A DNA stretch of 64,000 nt. Origin: Prevotella sp. (GTDB taxonomy: Bacteria > Bacteroidota > Bacteroidia > Bacteroidales > Bacteroidaceae). Positions 7,880-16,072 of the stretch are shown in pieces (positions within the stretch are counted from its first letter, which is position 1; each line of letters opens with the position of its first letter). Below the pieces are notes generated by a model, which worked only from the letters and a program-made list of their open reading frames with translations, made no database searches and was not told the origin of the DNA. The stretch is from assembly GCA_017557185.1 (NCBI GenBank), contig JAFZAP010000054.1, positions 124,001 through 188,000 on the forward strand, read 5' to 3'. A program made the position numbers and the translations under genes.

Positions 7880-8494
7880 ATGAAGAAAGAGAAATATGAG
7901 TTGTTGTGCAAACAGGTGGAGAGCCTGATTGCTGGTGAAACGAATATGGTTGGCGTGTTGGCGAATGTGTCGGCAGCGATGAAGACGATGTTCCCACAGG
8001 AGTTTTTCTGGGTAGGGTTTTATATTAGCTGCCCCGCTCCGACGGGGCAGGGTTCAAAAGCCCTGCGGGCGTTCAATGCTGCTTCGCACGGTTCAAATGG
8101 TTCAAGCCCCACCCCGACCCTCCCCAGTAGGGAGGGGGTAGTCTCCCCTACTGGGGGAGAGGGGGTTCTCCTCTTGGGCCCCTTCCAAGGGACGGTGGCA
8201 TGCTATGAGATTCCGTATGGAAAGGGAGTATGCGGGACGGCATGGAAGGAAAGAAGGACATTGGTCGTGCCCGATGTAGAGGAGTTTCCGGGACATATCG
8301 CCTGTTCAACGCTGAGTCGTTCGGAGATCGTTGTGCCGATGTTCCTGCCTGATGAGGAAGAGGAGGATGGTAATGGCGAGGTGTGGGGTGTCATCGATAT
8401 CGATAGCACGGAGTTAGGCACATTTGATGATGTGGATGCGGAATACCTAGAGAGGATTGCGGAGATTTTATCACAACATATGGCGGAAGTATAG
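7880..8494 (+). CDS. msrC: Free methionine-(R)-sulfoxide reductase, GAF domain
   Basis: Small cytoplasmic GAF-fold enzyme that reduces free Met-(R)-sulfoxide. All three cysteines known from the E. coli enzyme can be aligned: TVACYEI, GKGVCGTAW and HIACSTLSRSEIVVP; the final VWGVIDIDSTELGTFDDVD is also typical. About 48 residues (nt 8029-8176) are inserted between FFWVGFYI and LLLGPFQGTVACYEI, which are normally nearly contiguous; the insert is entirely repeat DNA, GGTTCAA hairpins followed by the CCCC/GGGG palindrome. ATG at 7880 (MKKEKYELL) chosen over 7850, whose extra residues are repeat-encoded. Whether the enlarged enzyme is active cannot be read from sequence. Confidence 0.92.
   Translation: MKKEKYELLCKQVESLIAGETNMVGVLANVSAAMKTMFPQEFFWVGFYISCPAPTGQGSKALRAFNAASHGSNGSSPTPTLPSREGVVSPTGGEGVLLLGPFQGTVACYEIPYGKGVCGTAWKERRTLVVPDVEEFPGHIACSTLSRSEIVVPMFLPDEEEEDGNGEVWGVIDIDSTELGTFDDVDAEYLERIAEILSQHMAEV
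8029..8176 (+). repeat. Composite repeat inserted in the msrC gene
   Basis: Hairpin CTGCCCCG-CTCCGA-CGGGGCAG (8029-8050), then GGTTCAA units with GCCC-TGC-GGGC (8060-8070), then CCCACCCCGACCCTCCCC and GGAGGGGG arms, then a second C/G palindrome. Translated in frame. Confidence 0.9.
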
Positions 8495-8509
8495 CATAAC
8501 AGAAATAAT

Positions 8510-8636
8510 CAGAAATATTACGGAAGAAACGGAAATCTCATAGTTTTTTCTTTCCTATAATTCAGTGTAATTTGGAAAAACCGTCAGAAAGAATTATAAA
8601 AGTTTCCGTCTGTTTCTGTTCTTTCCGTTATAAGAA
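8510..8636. repeat. Imperfect inverted repeat upstream of frr
   Basis: ACGGAAGAAACGGAAA (8519-8535 region) faces GTTTCCGTCTG and TTCTTTCCGTTA (8609-8632 region), a loose long dyad built of CGGAAA motifs. The gap 8495-8730 otherwise holds only the frr promoter. Confidence 0.45.
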
Positions 8637-8657
8637 ATAAGAAAAAAGAAAGAATTA

Positions 8658-8689
8658 TTTGGTAGTTTGGAGAACAAACATTATCTTTG
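8658..8689 (+). promoter_or_regulatory. Promoter of frr
   Basis: Bacteroidetes-type boxes: TTTG at 8658-8661, 20-nt gap, TATCTTTG at 8682-8689, 42 nt before the frr start. Confidence 0.8.
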
Positions 8690-8730
8690 CGTTTTGAATT
8701 GAAGATTAGAAACCTAAAAATATAGAAATT

Positions 8731-9291
8731 ATGATTGACGTAAAGCAAACACTGGCTGGCGCAGAAGAGCGTATGGAGATGGCTGCGATGTTCCTTGAGG
8801 ACTCGCTGAACCGTATTCGTGCCGGACGTGCCAACGTGGCCATCCTGGATGGCGTGCGAGTGAATAGTTATGGAACGAAGGTTCCTCTGAACCAAGTAGC
8901 TAACGTGTCGTGCCCAGATGCACGTACAATCGCCATTCGTCCGTGGGATAAGAAGGCCATCAAGGACATCGAGAAGGCTATCATGGATAGCGATGTGGGT
9001 ATTACCCCAGAGAACAATGGTGAGATTATCCGTCTGGGCATTCCCCAACCTACGGAGGAGCGTCGTAAGGAACTGGTGAAGCAGTGCAATAAGATCGGCG
9101 AGAAGGCCAAGGTGGAGGTACGCAATGTGCGTGGTGAAATCAAGGACAAGCTGAAGAAAGCCATCAAGGACGGCCTTTCGGAGGACAACGAGAAGGATGC
9201 CGAACTGGAGCTGCAGAAGATTCACGACAAGTTCATAAAGAAGCTCGACGAACTCCTTGCTGCCAAGCAGAAGGAGATAATGACTGTTTAG
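8731..9291 (+). CDS. frr: Ribosome recycling factor
   Basis: Splits post-termination ribosomes together with EF-G. 186 residues, normal length and free of repeat insertions. Recognisable family segments are LNRIRAGRANVAILDGV near residues 28-44, VPLNQVANVSCPDARTIAIRPWD, and the C-terminal KDGLSEDNEKDAELELQKIHDKFIKKLDELL helix region. It has its own strong promoter at 8658-8689 and is followed by a palindromic repeat and rsgA. Confidence 0.98.
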   Translation: MIDVKQTLAGAEERMEMAAMFLEDSLNRIRAGRANVAILDGVRVNSYGTKVPLNQVANVSCPDARTIAIRPWDKKAIKDIEKAIMDSDVGITPENNGEIIRLGIPQPTEERRKELVKQCNKIGEKAKVEVRNVRGEIKDKLKKAIKDGLSEDNEKDAELELQKIHDKFIKKLDELLAAKQKEIMTV

Positions 9292-9295
9292 AGAA

Positions 9296-9331
9296 GCCCC
9301 ACCCCTATCCCCTCCCCAGCAGGGAGGGGAA
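9296..9331 (+). repeat. C/G palindromic repeat after frr
   Basis: GCCCCACCCCTATCCCC, then CCCCTCCC-CAGCA-GGGAGGGG type dyad. Intergenic member of the family that is inserted in rsgA and mnmA. Confidence 0.85.
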
Positions 9332-9378
9332 TTATCGAAGCGCTTTGTGCTCTTCAACAATCTTAACCTAATCCGATT

Positions 9379-10641
9379 TTGAAGGGACTGGTTATTAAAA
9401 ATACGGGAAGCTGGTACACCGTCCTCACGGACGAAGGGGAGACTGTGGACTGCAAGATCAAAGGTAATTTCCGCCTAAAGGACATCCGCAGCACGAACCC
9501 CGTGGCTGTGGGGGATAGGGTGAGTTTGATCCCAAGCTTGAACCCATTGGATGGTTCAAGCTTGGGATCAAATGTTCAAAGCCCTTCGGGCCGTTCAAGG
9601 GGTTCAAATGTTCAAAGCCCTTCGGGCCGTTCAAGGGGTTCAAATGTTCAAAGCCCTATCCTCAACCCCTCACCCGTAGGGAGGGGAGTTGCGTTTATTA
9701 CGGGGATTGAGGATAGGAAAAACTATATTATCCGCAAGTCGTCGAACCTGTCGAAGCAGAGTCATATCATCGCGGCAAATGTGGACCAGGCATTCCTAAT
9801 TGTCACGGTGAACTATCCCGAGACATCGACGACATTCATCGACCGTTTCCTGGCATCGGCAGAGGCTTATAGCGTGCCTGTTGTGCTGGTGTTCAACAAA
9901 CTGGACCTGCTCAATGAGGACGACCGCCATATTCAGGATATGCTCATCGCACTCTATGAGAACATCGGCTATACGTGTGTGGCGGTGTCGGCTAAGACAG
10001 GCGAGGGTGTTGACAAGCTAATGGAACTGTTGCATGGGAAGATTACATTGCTCAGCGGTAACAGTGGAGTGGGGAAGTCGACACTCATTAATCGGTTAGT
10101 GCCTGGGGTGAACCTGCGGACGGCGGAGATCAGCGATGCCCATAACACGGGTATGCATACCACGACGTTCTCGGAGATGATAAGGCTTGCAAGCCCCACC
10201 CCAACCCTCCCCCGTAGGGAGGGAACAAGCCCTACCCCTAACCCCTCCCCCGTAGGGAGGGGAGAAGGTACTGCGGATAGTTCCATGTCCAATGTTCAAT
10301 GTTCTTCGGACGGTTCAAATGGTTCAAAAGTCTCTCGCCCCCAATTGGGGGGACAGGGGGGCTTGGGAGATATAGAGGGGGCTTCATGGTTGATTGACAC
10401 GCCGGGCATCAAGGGATTCGGGACATTTGACATGGAGCCCGAGGAGCTGACGAGTTATTTCCGTGAGATTTTCCATTTCTCGAAGGGTTGCCGCTTTAAC
10501 AACTGTACGCATACCCATGAGCCGGGCTGTGCGGTGCTAAAGGCGTTGGAAGACCATTACATCGCACAAAGCCGCTATCAATCGTACCTCTCGATGATGG
10601 AGGATAAGGAGGATGGGAAGTATAGGAAGCCTCACCCCTAA
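9379..10641 (+). CDS. rsgA: Ribosome small subunit GTPase RsgA carrying two repeat insertions
   Basis: Circularly permuted GTPase that checks the 30S subunit late in assembly. OB fold at residues 1-50, then G4 (VFNKLDLL), G5 region (VSAKTGEG), G1 ([13 protein letters not shown]), G3 (IDTPG), and the zinc site [14 protein letters not shown]. Family members are near 300 residues; this one has 420. Insert 1 (residues about 50-104, nt 9525-9690) sits between the OB fold and the G domain; insert 2 (about 271-337, nt 10190-10386) sits between [11 protein letters not shown] and [13 protein letters not shown]. Both consist of repeat elements and keep the frame, and every GTPase motif is intact. TTG start at 9379 gives the usual [15 protein letters not shown] beginning. 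Confidence 0.95.
   Translation: MKGLVIKNTGSWYTVLTDEGETVDCKIKGNFRLKDIRSTNPVAVGDRVSLIPSLNPLDGSSLGSNVQSPSGRSRGSNVQSPSGRSRGSNVQSPILNPSPVGRGVAFITGIEDRKNYIIRKSSNLSKQSHIIAANVDQAFLIVTVNYPETSTTFIDRFLASAEAYSVPVVLVFNKLDLLNEDDRHIQDMLIALYENIGYTCVAVSAKTGEGVDKLMELLHGKITLLSGNSGVGKSTLINRLVPGVNLRTAEISDAHNTGMHTTTFSEMIRLASPTPTLPRREGTSPTPNPSPVGRGEGTADSSMSNVQCSSDGSNGSKVSRPQLGGQGGLGDIEGASWLIDTPGIKGFGTFDMEPEELTSYFREIFHFSKGCRFNNCTHTHEPGCAVLKALEDHYIAQSRYQSYLSMMEDKEDGKYRKPHP
9525..9690 (+). repeat. First composite repeat in rsgA
   Basis: Begins with a perfect 20-bp stem (9525-9544 pairing with 9553-9572, 8-nt loop) that contains GGTTCAAG in its arm. Two 36-bp tandem units with the GCCC-TTC-GGGC hairpin follow, and the insert ends with a CCCCTCACCCGTAGGGAGGGG palindrome-type block. 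All translated. Confidence 0.93.
10190..10386 (+). repeat. Second composite repeat in rsgA
   Basis: Two CCCTCCCCCGTAGGGAGG-type palindromes in a row, then GTTC-TTC-GGAC and GGTTCAA motifs, then a 55-bp block (10330-10383, GTCTCTCGCCCCCAATTGGG onward) that recurs almost identically on the minus strand at 22365-22419 inside the receptor-like gene. Confidence 0.93.
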
Positions 10642-10731
10642 CCCCTCTCCTAAAGGCGAGGGGAGAAGGATCCCCAAAATATAAAAAGGTTCAAAGGGTT
10701 CAATACCCTTCGGGCGTTCAAAAGGTTCAAA
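10630..10731 (+). repeat. Repeat cluster after rsgA
   Basis: A CCCCTCTCC/GGCGAGGGG palindrome overlapping the rsgA stop region, followed by GGTTCAA units with an ACCC-TTC-GGGC hairpin. Confidence 0.85.
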
Positions 10732-10733
10732 AG

Positions 10734-10772
10734 AAAAAAGTGCACTGGCCATGTGGCTGGTGCACTTTTTTT
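10734..10772. terminator. Bidirectional terminator between rsgA and the PorT-like gene
   Basis: A-run, GTGCAC (10740-10745) paired with GTGCAC (10760-10765) and extended by about six inner pairs including GGCC/GGC, then a T-run. Suits both converging genes. Confidence 0.85.
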
Positions 10773-10804
10773 ATTCCCCTCCCTACGGGGGAGGGAAAGG
10801 GTGG
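10773..10804. repeat. C/G palindromic repeat
   Basis: CCCCTCCC-TACG-GGGGAGGG dyad directly after the terminator. Confidence 0.8.
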
Positions 10805-10811
10805 AGCTGCT

Positions 10812-11495
10812 TTAGAAGTTGATGCCGAAGTTGGCGAAGAGGGTACCGGTGTGAGCGGAGTCGAAGGAGTCTTGCGAGATGTTGGCAAGGCCAGCGTCGT
10901 AGCCCGCTTCCACATAGAACATGTCGAGCATCATTCCACATCCGAGACGTATGCCACCATCGAAGCGTCTGAAGTTGTTATCGGAGAACGCGTTCTCGGC
11001 CAGGCGTTGGTTCTGGTCTTTGATCTTTCCGCCGATGCCGCATGCCAGATAACCACCGAGGAAGGGTGTGATGGCGATGTTGTTGTCGAGCTTCAGCTGG
11101 TATTTCAGCAAAAGCGGAACTTCGAGGTAGTTCAGGCTGTAGGTGAGCTTTTCACCTCCCGACGACTTCTTGCCACCCTTCTCGATGTACTGTAGTCCCG
11201 TCTCGAAGAACAAGGGGGTGTAGGGTGAAAGCAAGATGTCGGCATTGAAGCCTGCATTCAGTCCTGATTTGATGCCGCCGGCATCGTAGAACGGGTTGTC
11301 GGAGTTGATGGTTCCGCCAGTGACACCGAGTCGGAAACCATAATAGGTGTAGTAGCCAGCCCCACTCCTTACGGAGGGGGTGACACGCGTATGACCATAG
11401 CCGCGAGGATTGCCGTAGCGGCCGTATTGCGCTTGTGCAGGCAGAGCCATGAAGATGGTCAGTGCCACGATTGCTAAAGTCTTGATTTGTTTCAT
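10812..11495 (-). CDS. PorT-like outer-membrane beta-barrel protein
   Basis: 227-residue protein with a signal peptide (KTLAIVALTIFMALPAQAQ) and alternating barrel strands: YYGFRLGVTGG, GLNAGFNADILLS, FFETGLQYIEKGGK, YLEVPLLLKYQL, ITPFLGGYLACGIGGKI, and an end in GINF with C-terminal aromatic residue. This matches the PorT/outer_membrane_beta-barrel_2 type common in Bacteroidetes; the specific role is not known. A 27-bp repeat (11357-11383) encodes TPSVRSGAG just after the signal peptide, before the first strand. Transcribed alone toward a shared terminator with rsgA. Confidence 0.85.
   Translation of the reverse strand: MKQIKTLAIVALTIFMALPAQAQYGRYGNPRGYGHTRVTPSVRSGAGYYTYYGFRLGVTGGTINSDNPFYDAGGIKSGLNAGFNADILLSPYTPLFFETGLQYIEKGGKKSSGGEKLTYSLNYLEVPLLLKYQLKLDNNIAITPFLGGYLACGIGGKIKDQNQRLAENAFSDNNFRRFDGGIRLGCGMMLDMFYVEAGYDAGLANISQDSFDSAHTGTLFANFGINF
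11357..11383. repeat. Palindromic repeat inside the PorT-like gene
   Basis: CCAGCCCCACTCC-TTAC-GGAGGGGGT dyad, in frame in the region between signal peptide and barrel. Confidence 0.75.
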
Positions 11496-11588
11496 TTTCT
11501 TTTCCCGTTTTGAACATTAAACCTTTACATTGAACCTCATACGGAGTGTTCACGGTGCAAAGAAACAAATAAAACCAATACAAAACAA

Positions 11589-11622
11589 GGGAAATTCCCC
11601 TAATCGTTAAGAGGAATTTCCC
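11589..11622 (-). terminator. Terminator of guaD
   Basis: GGGAAATTCC (11589-11598) pairs with GGAATTTCCC (11613-11622). Read on the minus strand it is followed by TTGTTTTG. It lies downstream of guaD. Confidence 0.75.
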
Positions 11623-11632
11623 TAAAATAATA

Positions 11633-11694
11633 GGAGCCCCGTAGGGGAGGCTTATAGAGCCCCACCCAAGCCTCCCGAAGGGAGAGGCTGGGCT
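11633..11694. repeat. Two C/G palindromic repeats after guaD
   Basis: GAGCCCC-GTA-GGGG and CCCAAGCCTCCC/GGGAGAGGCTGGG arms. The gap 11496-11702 holds these, the terminator, and TTGAAC motifs at 11510-11540; no promoter with both boxes was found for the PorT-like gene. Confidence 0.75.
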
Positions 11695-11702
11695 GACATC
11701 AA

Positions 11703-13061
11703 TTAGAGTTGAGGTTCTAGGATTTCCTTTCCGCGGCAGAAGCGGTGAACAATCTGGCGGTCGTCGCCCACATAGATGAATCGCTCCAAACGGTGGAGCA
11801 GTGAGTATTCATCAGGGTGTAGCACCTCATCGTCGATGACCAGTGCGTCGAAATCATAGCCAGGCTCAAAGCTGCCGACCTTTCCGAAGAAGCTTCCTGC
11901 CGACTTGGTGGCTATCCAGAACACTTCGGGCAAGGTTAAGAAGCCCATGTCATGGTTATATTGGTAGTGCATCTTGCTTACTTGGATGGCATAAGTCAAC
12001 ATGCGGAACATATTCAGGTCGTGGCCACCGCTGATGTCGCTGCCCAGTCCCACACGCAATCCCTCGTCGATGAAGGTGCGTACGGGAGCCATTCCCGACG
12101 ACAGGTTGAAGTTGGATGTAGGACAGTGGGCCACCATGACACCGTTGCGTTTCATCATTTCAAGTTCCTCGCCCGATGTCCAAACGCAGTGGGCCATGAT
12201 AGTTGGCGTCTGTCCAAAGAGCCCATAGCGGTTATAGGCATCGCCATAGCAAGTGCTCTCCTGTTCCAATTCTTGCACCCATGCAATCTCCGACGTGTTC
12301 TCCGACAGGTGTGACTGTACGGGCAACTGATATTTATTTGCCAGTTCGCCACAGGCCTTCAGTAACTCCGGTGTACACGACGGAACGAAACGTGGCGTGA
12401 TGATGGGACGCACAAGGGGAGTTGAGAGTTCTTCGCAGAGCGAAGCGGCAGAGCCGAGCGGAGAGTTGACAGTTCTTGCCTTGCAAGCGTCCTTCGGCCG
12501 AGCGGACAGTTGTGGGAATTCTTTGATTAGGGACTCATTGCCCCGCACCATCTCTTCCACCGACTCCGTGAGATTGTCAGGACAGTGGCGGTTCATGGCC
12601 ACCTTGCCGACCAGCGCGCCCATGCCGGCTTCCTGATACAGTTTCATCAGCAGTCGGGTGCTTTCGGTATGTATAGTGCCGAAGACGCAGCTACGCATAG
12701 TGCCGAAGAGCCACTGTGTATGCAGGAAACGGCGGTACATGCGCTCAGCATAATGGATGTCGGCATACTTTGCCTCCTCTGGGAAGGTGTAGTTCTGCAA
12801 CCACGGTAACAGTTCCAAATCCATGGCCACACCCTGATTATGAACCTGAGGCGCATGCACATGCATGTCGTTCATGGCGGGAATGAGCAGGCGGTTGCCG
12901 AAATCCACGAACTCTGCATCCTCATAGCCGGTCCGTGGTCTTTCTGCCATCACCTCTGCCACGCGCCCGTCGGCATCCACGGCGATATAGCCGTTTTCCA
13001 ACACCTCAAAACGGTTTTTCTCCTTTGTGTAGAGGATATGAGCCTTATATACTTTCTTCAT
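11703..13061 (-). CDS. guaD: Guanine deaminase (amidohydrolase family)
   Basis: Zinc amidohydrolase converting guanine to xanthine. Family features: NDMHVHAPQ near residue 68 (metal-binding HxH), KVAMNRHCPDNL near 155, ITPRFVPSCTPELLKACG, QSHLSENTSEIAW (metal His), AHCVW and GLGSDISGG (metal Asp). Residues about 190-222, between FPQL and RPIITPRF, are an extra segment encoded by repeat DNA (12415-12512) with the hairpins TTCGC-AGA-GCGAA and CGGC-AGA-GCCG. 452 residues. It stands alone on the minus strand with its own terminator. Identification good; other Bacteroidetes chlorohydrolases are the only real alternative. Confidence 0.88.
   Translation of the reverse strand: MKKVYKAHILYTKEKNRFEVLENGYIAVDADGRVAEVMAERPRTGYEDAEFVDFGNRLLIPAMNDMHVHAPQVHNQGVAMDLELLPWLQNYTFPEEAKYADIHYAERMYRRFLHTQWLFGTMRSCVFGTIHTESTRLLMKLYQEAGMGALVGKVAMNRHCPDNLTESVEEMVRGNESLIKEFPQLSARPKDACKARTVNSPLGSAASLCEELSTPLVRPIITPRFVPSCTPELLKACGELANKYQLPVQSHLSENTSEIAWVQELEQESTCYGDAYNRYGLFGQTPTIMAHCVWTSGEELEMMKRNGVMVAHCPTSNFNLSSGMAPVRTFIDEGLRVGLGSDISGGHDLNMFRMLTYAIQVSKMHYQYNHDMGFLTLPEVFWIATKSAGSFFGKVGSFEPGYDFDALVIDDEVLHPDEYSLLHRLERFIYVGDDRQIVHRFCRGKEILEPQL
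12415..12512. repeat. GAGAGTT / AGA-triloop hairpin repeat inside guaD
   Basis: GAGAGTT motifs flank hairpins TTCGC-AGA-GCGAA (12432-12444) and CGGC-AGA-GCCG (12446-12456). Similar GCGGCAGAGCCGAGCGG sequence recurs at 62650-62672. Confidence 0.8.
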
Positions 13062-13133
13062 ATTACTTTTAAGATTTTAGCAGAATGAATGTTTTTGAAT
13101 CGAAATGGTGAGGGGCACACAGCCCCGTGGCCG

Positions 13134-14383
<1,250 letters not shown>

Positions 14384-14387
<4 letters not shown>

Positions 14388-14557
14388 GATTCGTCGGCCT
14401 CCTTTCCCTTCTTCGGCAGTCGTTTCGCCTTGCGCAGGGCCTCGGTAATGATCCACTGCAGCTGTCCGTTGGTGGAACGGAACTCGTCAGCGGCCCATGC
14501 CTCGATGGCACTCATCGTGTCGGCATCGATGCGGAGGATAAACGACTTCGTCTTCAT
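14384..14557 (-). CDS. Small Arc-type ribbon-helix-helix protein
   Basis: 57-residue gene too short for usual cut-offs. It reads MKTKSFILRIDADTMSAIEA, then WAADEFRSTNGQLQWIITEA, then a lysine-rich tail ending in KEADES. The SFILRID beta strand followed by two helices matches the Arc/CopG-like DNA-binding fold. It starts 6 nt after the SPFH gene stop and its TGA overlaps the ATG of the secreted hydrolase, so the three genes are translationally close. Probably a DNA-binding regulator of its own operon or of unlinked targets; that is inference. Confidence 0.8.
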
Positions 14558-14563
14558 ACGTGT

Positions 14564-15541
14564 TTAATGATTCAGAGTACCAGTATTCACAACGGGCTGG
14601 GCGTTCTCGTCGCCGCAGAGCACCACGAGCAGGTTGGCCACCATCGCAGCCTTCTTGTCGTCGTCGAGTTCAACGATTTGCTCCTGAGAGAGTTTGTCGA
14701 GAGCCATCTTCACCATCGACACAGCACCCTCGACGATCTTCTCGCGGGCGGTGATGATAGCCGAAGCCTGTTGGCGACGCAGCATCACGGCAGCAATCTC
14801 TGGGGCGTAGGCCAGGTAGTTGATGCGAGCCTCCACGACTTCAATGCCTGCCAGCGACAGACGCTCTTCGAGCTTCTGTTCCAACTGCATGTTGATCTCG
14901 TCGGCACTTGAGCGCAGGGTGGGCTCGTTGTTCTTTGAATCTTCGTCGTCGTAGGCATACTGACCTGCCACCTGTCGCAGAGCTGCATCGCTCTGCACGC
15001 GTACGAAGCGCTCCAAGGCGTTCATGATGCTACGCACATCGGCACCAACCTGACCCTGGGAACCGCTCGCCATCGTCTGCGAGTCCACTTCGAAGAGAGC
15101 CTTATACGTGTCCTTCAGTTTCCAGACCAATACTAGGCCGATCATCACGGGGTTACCTACCTTGTCGTTCACCTTGATAGGCTCGGCGTCGAGGTTGCGG
15201 GCGCGCAGCGACAGCTTCTTAGATCCATAGAAGGGGTTAACCCAATAGAAACCCGTCTCGGTGAAAGTGCCGCTGTATTTGCCGAACCACGTCAGCACGC
15301 GGGCCTCGTTGGGTTCAAGCATGAGGAATCCGCAGGCGCAGATAATACCTACGAGCAAGGAGACAATGCCCAGTGTGACAACCCAGCCGTTGCTGAGCCA
15401 GATGCCCCAGGCGCCGACGGCGATGCCGCCAACCATCATGGCGATGACTACGAAGAGCATGAGAAAGCCGTTCAGAACGGTTCCGGTGAAGGTGCGCTCG
15501 CCACGCTGTGTGGTTACGCTGTTGTTGATTTCATTTTCCAT
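14564..15541 (-). CDS. SPFH (band 7) domain membrane protein
   Basis: 325 residues. Two N-terminal membrane segments ([20 protein letters not shown] and [20 protein letters not shown]), then an SPFH domain starting [20 protein letters not shown] and [20 protein letters not shown], and an Ala/Glu-rich coiled region ending in [29 protein letters not shown] proteins scaffold membrane microdomains; this stand-alone bacterial type has no assigned partner. First gene of an operon with the RHH protein and hydrolase, driven by the promoter at 15618-15649. Confidence 0.92.
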   Translation of the reverse strand: MENEINNSVTTQRGERTFTGTVLNGFLMLFVVIAMMVGGIAVGAWGIWLSNGWVVTLGIVSLLVGIICACGFLMLEPNEARVLTWFGKYSGTFTETGFYWVNPFYGSKKLSLRARNLDAEPIKVNDKVGNPVMIGLVLVWKLKDTYKALFEVDSQTMASGSQGQVGADVRSIMNALERFVRVQSDAALRQVAGQYAYDDEDSKNNEPTLRSSADEINMQLEQKLEERLSLAGIEVVEARINYLAYAPEIAAVMLRRQQASAIITAREKIVEGAVSMVKMALDKLSQEQIVELDDDKKAAMVANLLVVLCGDENAQPVVNTGTLNH

Positions 15542-15617
15542 TTTCTTGTCTGTTTGTTTGTGTAATTATAAATAATGTGTAGATACGTCGTTTGACTCTG
15601 ATATCATTTTGATAGCA

Positions 15618-15649
15618 CAAAGATATAAATAATTATGCTTACTTCCAAA
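15618..15649 (-). promoter_or_regulatory. Promoter of the SPFH operon
   Basis: On the minus strand TTTG (15649-15646), 20-nt gap, TATCTTTG (15625-15618), about 77 nt before the start codon. Confidence 0.75.
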
Positions 15650-15694
15650 TAAATGCATCAATATTTAACGATATTTATGACTTATAGACTGGCT

Positions 15695-16010
15695 GGAGCA
15701 TTGCTTTACATACTCTGGAGGCATGCTCTGAATTCTGTGGAGATATGCTTTGAAAATGCCGGAGCATTGGGGTGATTTAGTAAATTAACTGAAATTGATC
15801 AGTAAATTAACTTAATTTGTTAAGTAAAATAACTTAATTTACCGACCAAATTAACTTAATTTACTGAGCAAAATAACTTAATTTACTGAATAAATTAACT
15901 TAATTTGCTGAACGATAGTATTGCTCTGCCATAACGAAAGGGTTGCTCCGGCATTTTAAAAGGACTGCTCCGGCATTATAAAAGGATTGATTCAGCAGAA
16001 TAAAAGGCAT
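15695..16010. repeat. 22-bp-period modular tandem array, three unit types
   Basis: Unit type A starts with GGAG at 15695, 15717, 15739 and 15761 (GGAGCATTGCTTT-like). Type B fills 15780-15911 as six exact-length 22-bp units with the dyad AAATTAA-C-TTAATTT. After a 10-12-nt phase shift, type C starts at 15923, 15945, 15967 and 15989 (GCTCCGGCATTTTAAAAGG-like). The reverse complement of C resembles A (both share AAAATGCCGGAG). It fills the gap between the SPFH promoter and the sialidase 3' end; no gene is present. Confidence 0.9.
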
Positions 16011-16018
16011 GAAAATGA

Positions 16019-16053
16019 AGCAGCAGAGTACTCTGGGAAGAGGCTCTGCTGCT
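16019..16053 (-). terminator. Terminator of the sialidase gene
   Basis: AGCAGCAGAG (16019-16028) pairs with CTCTGCTGCT (16044-16053), 10 bp perfect; TCATTTTCAT follows on the minus strand, GTTTTG on the plus strand. Confidence 0.75.
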
Positions 16054-16072
16054 GTTTTGATAGGGAATAGTG

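Noticed and set aside
15695..16010. CRISPR array
   Set aside because: Units are contiguous with a 22-bp period, no constant repeat separated by unique spacers, and no cas genes nearby. Same for 40586-40740.
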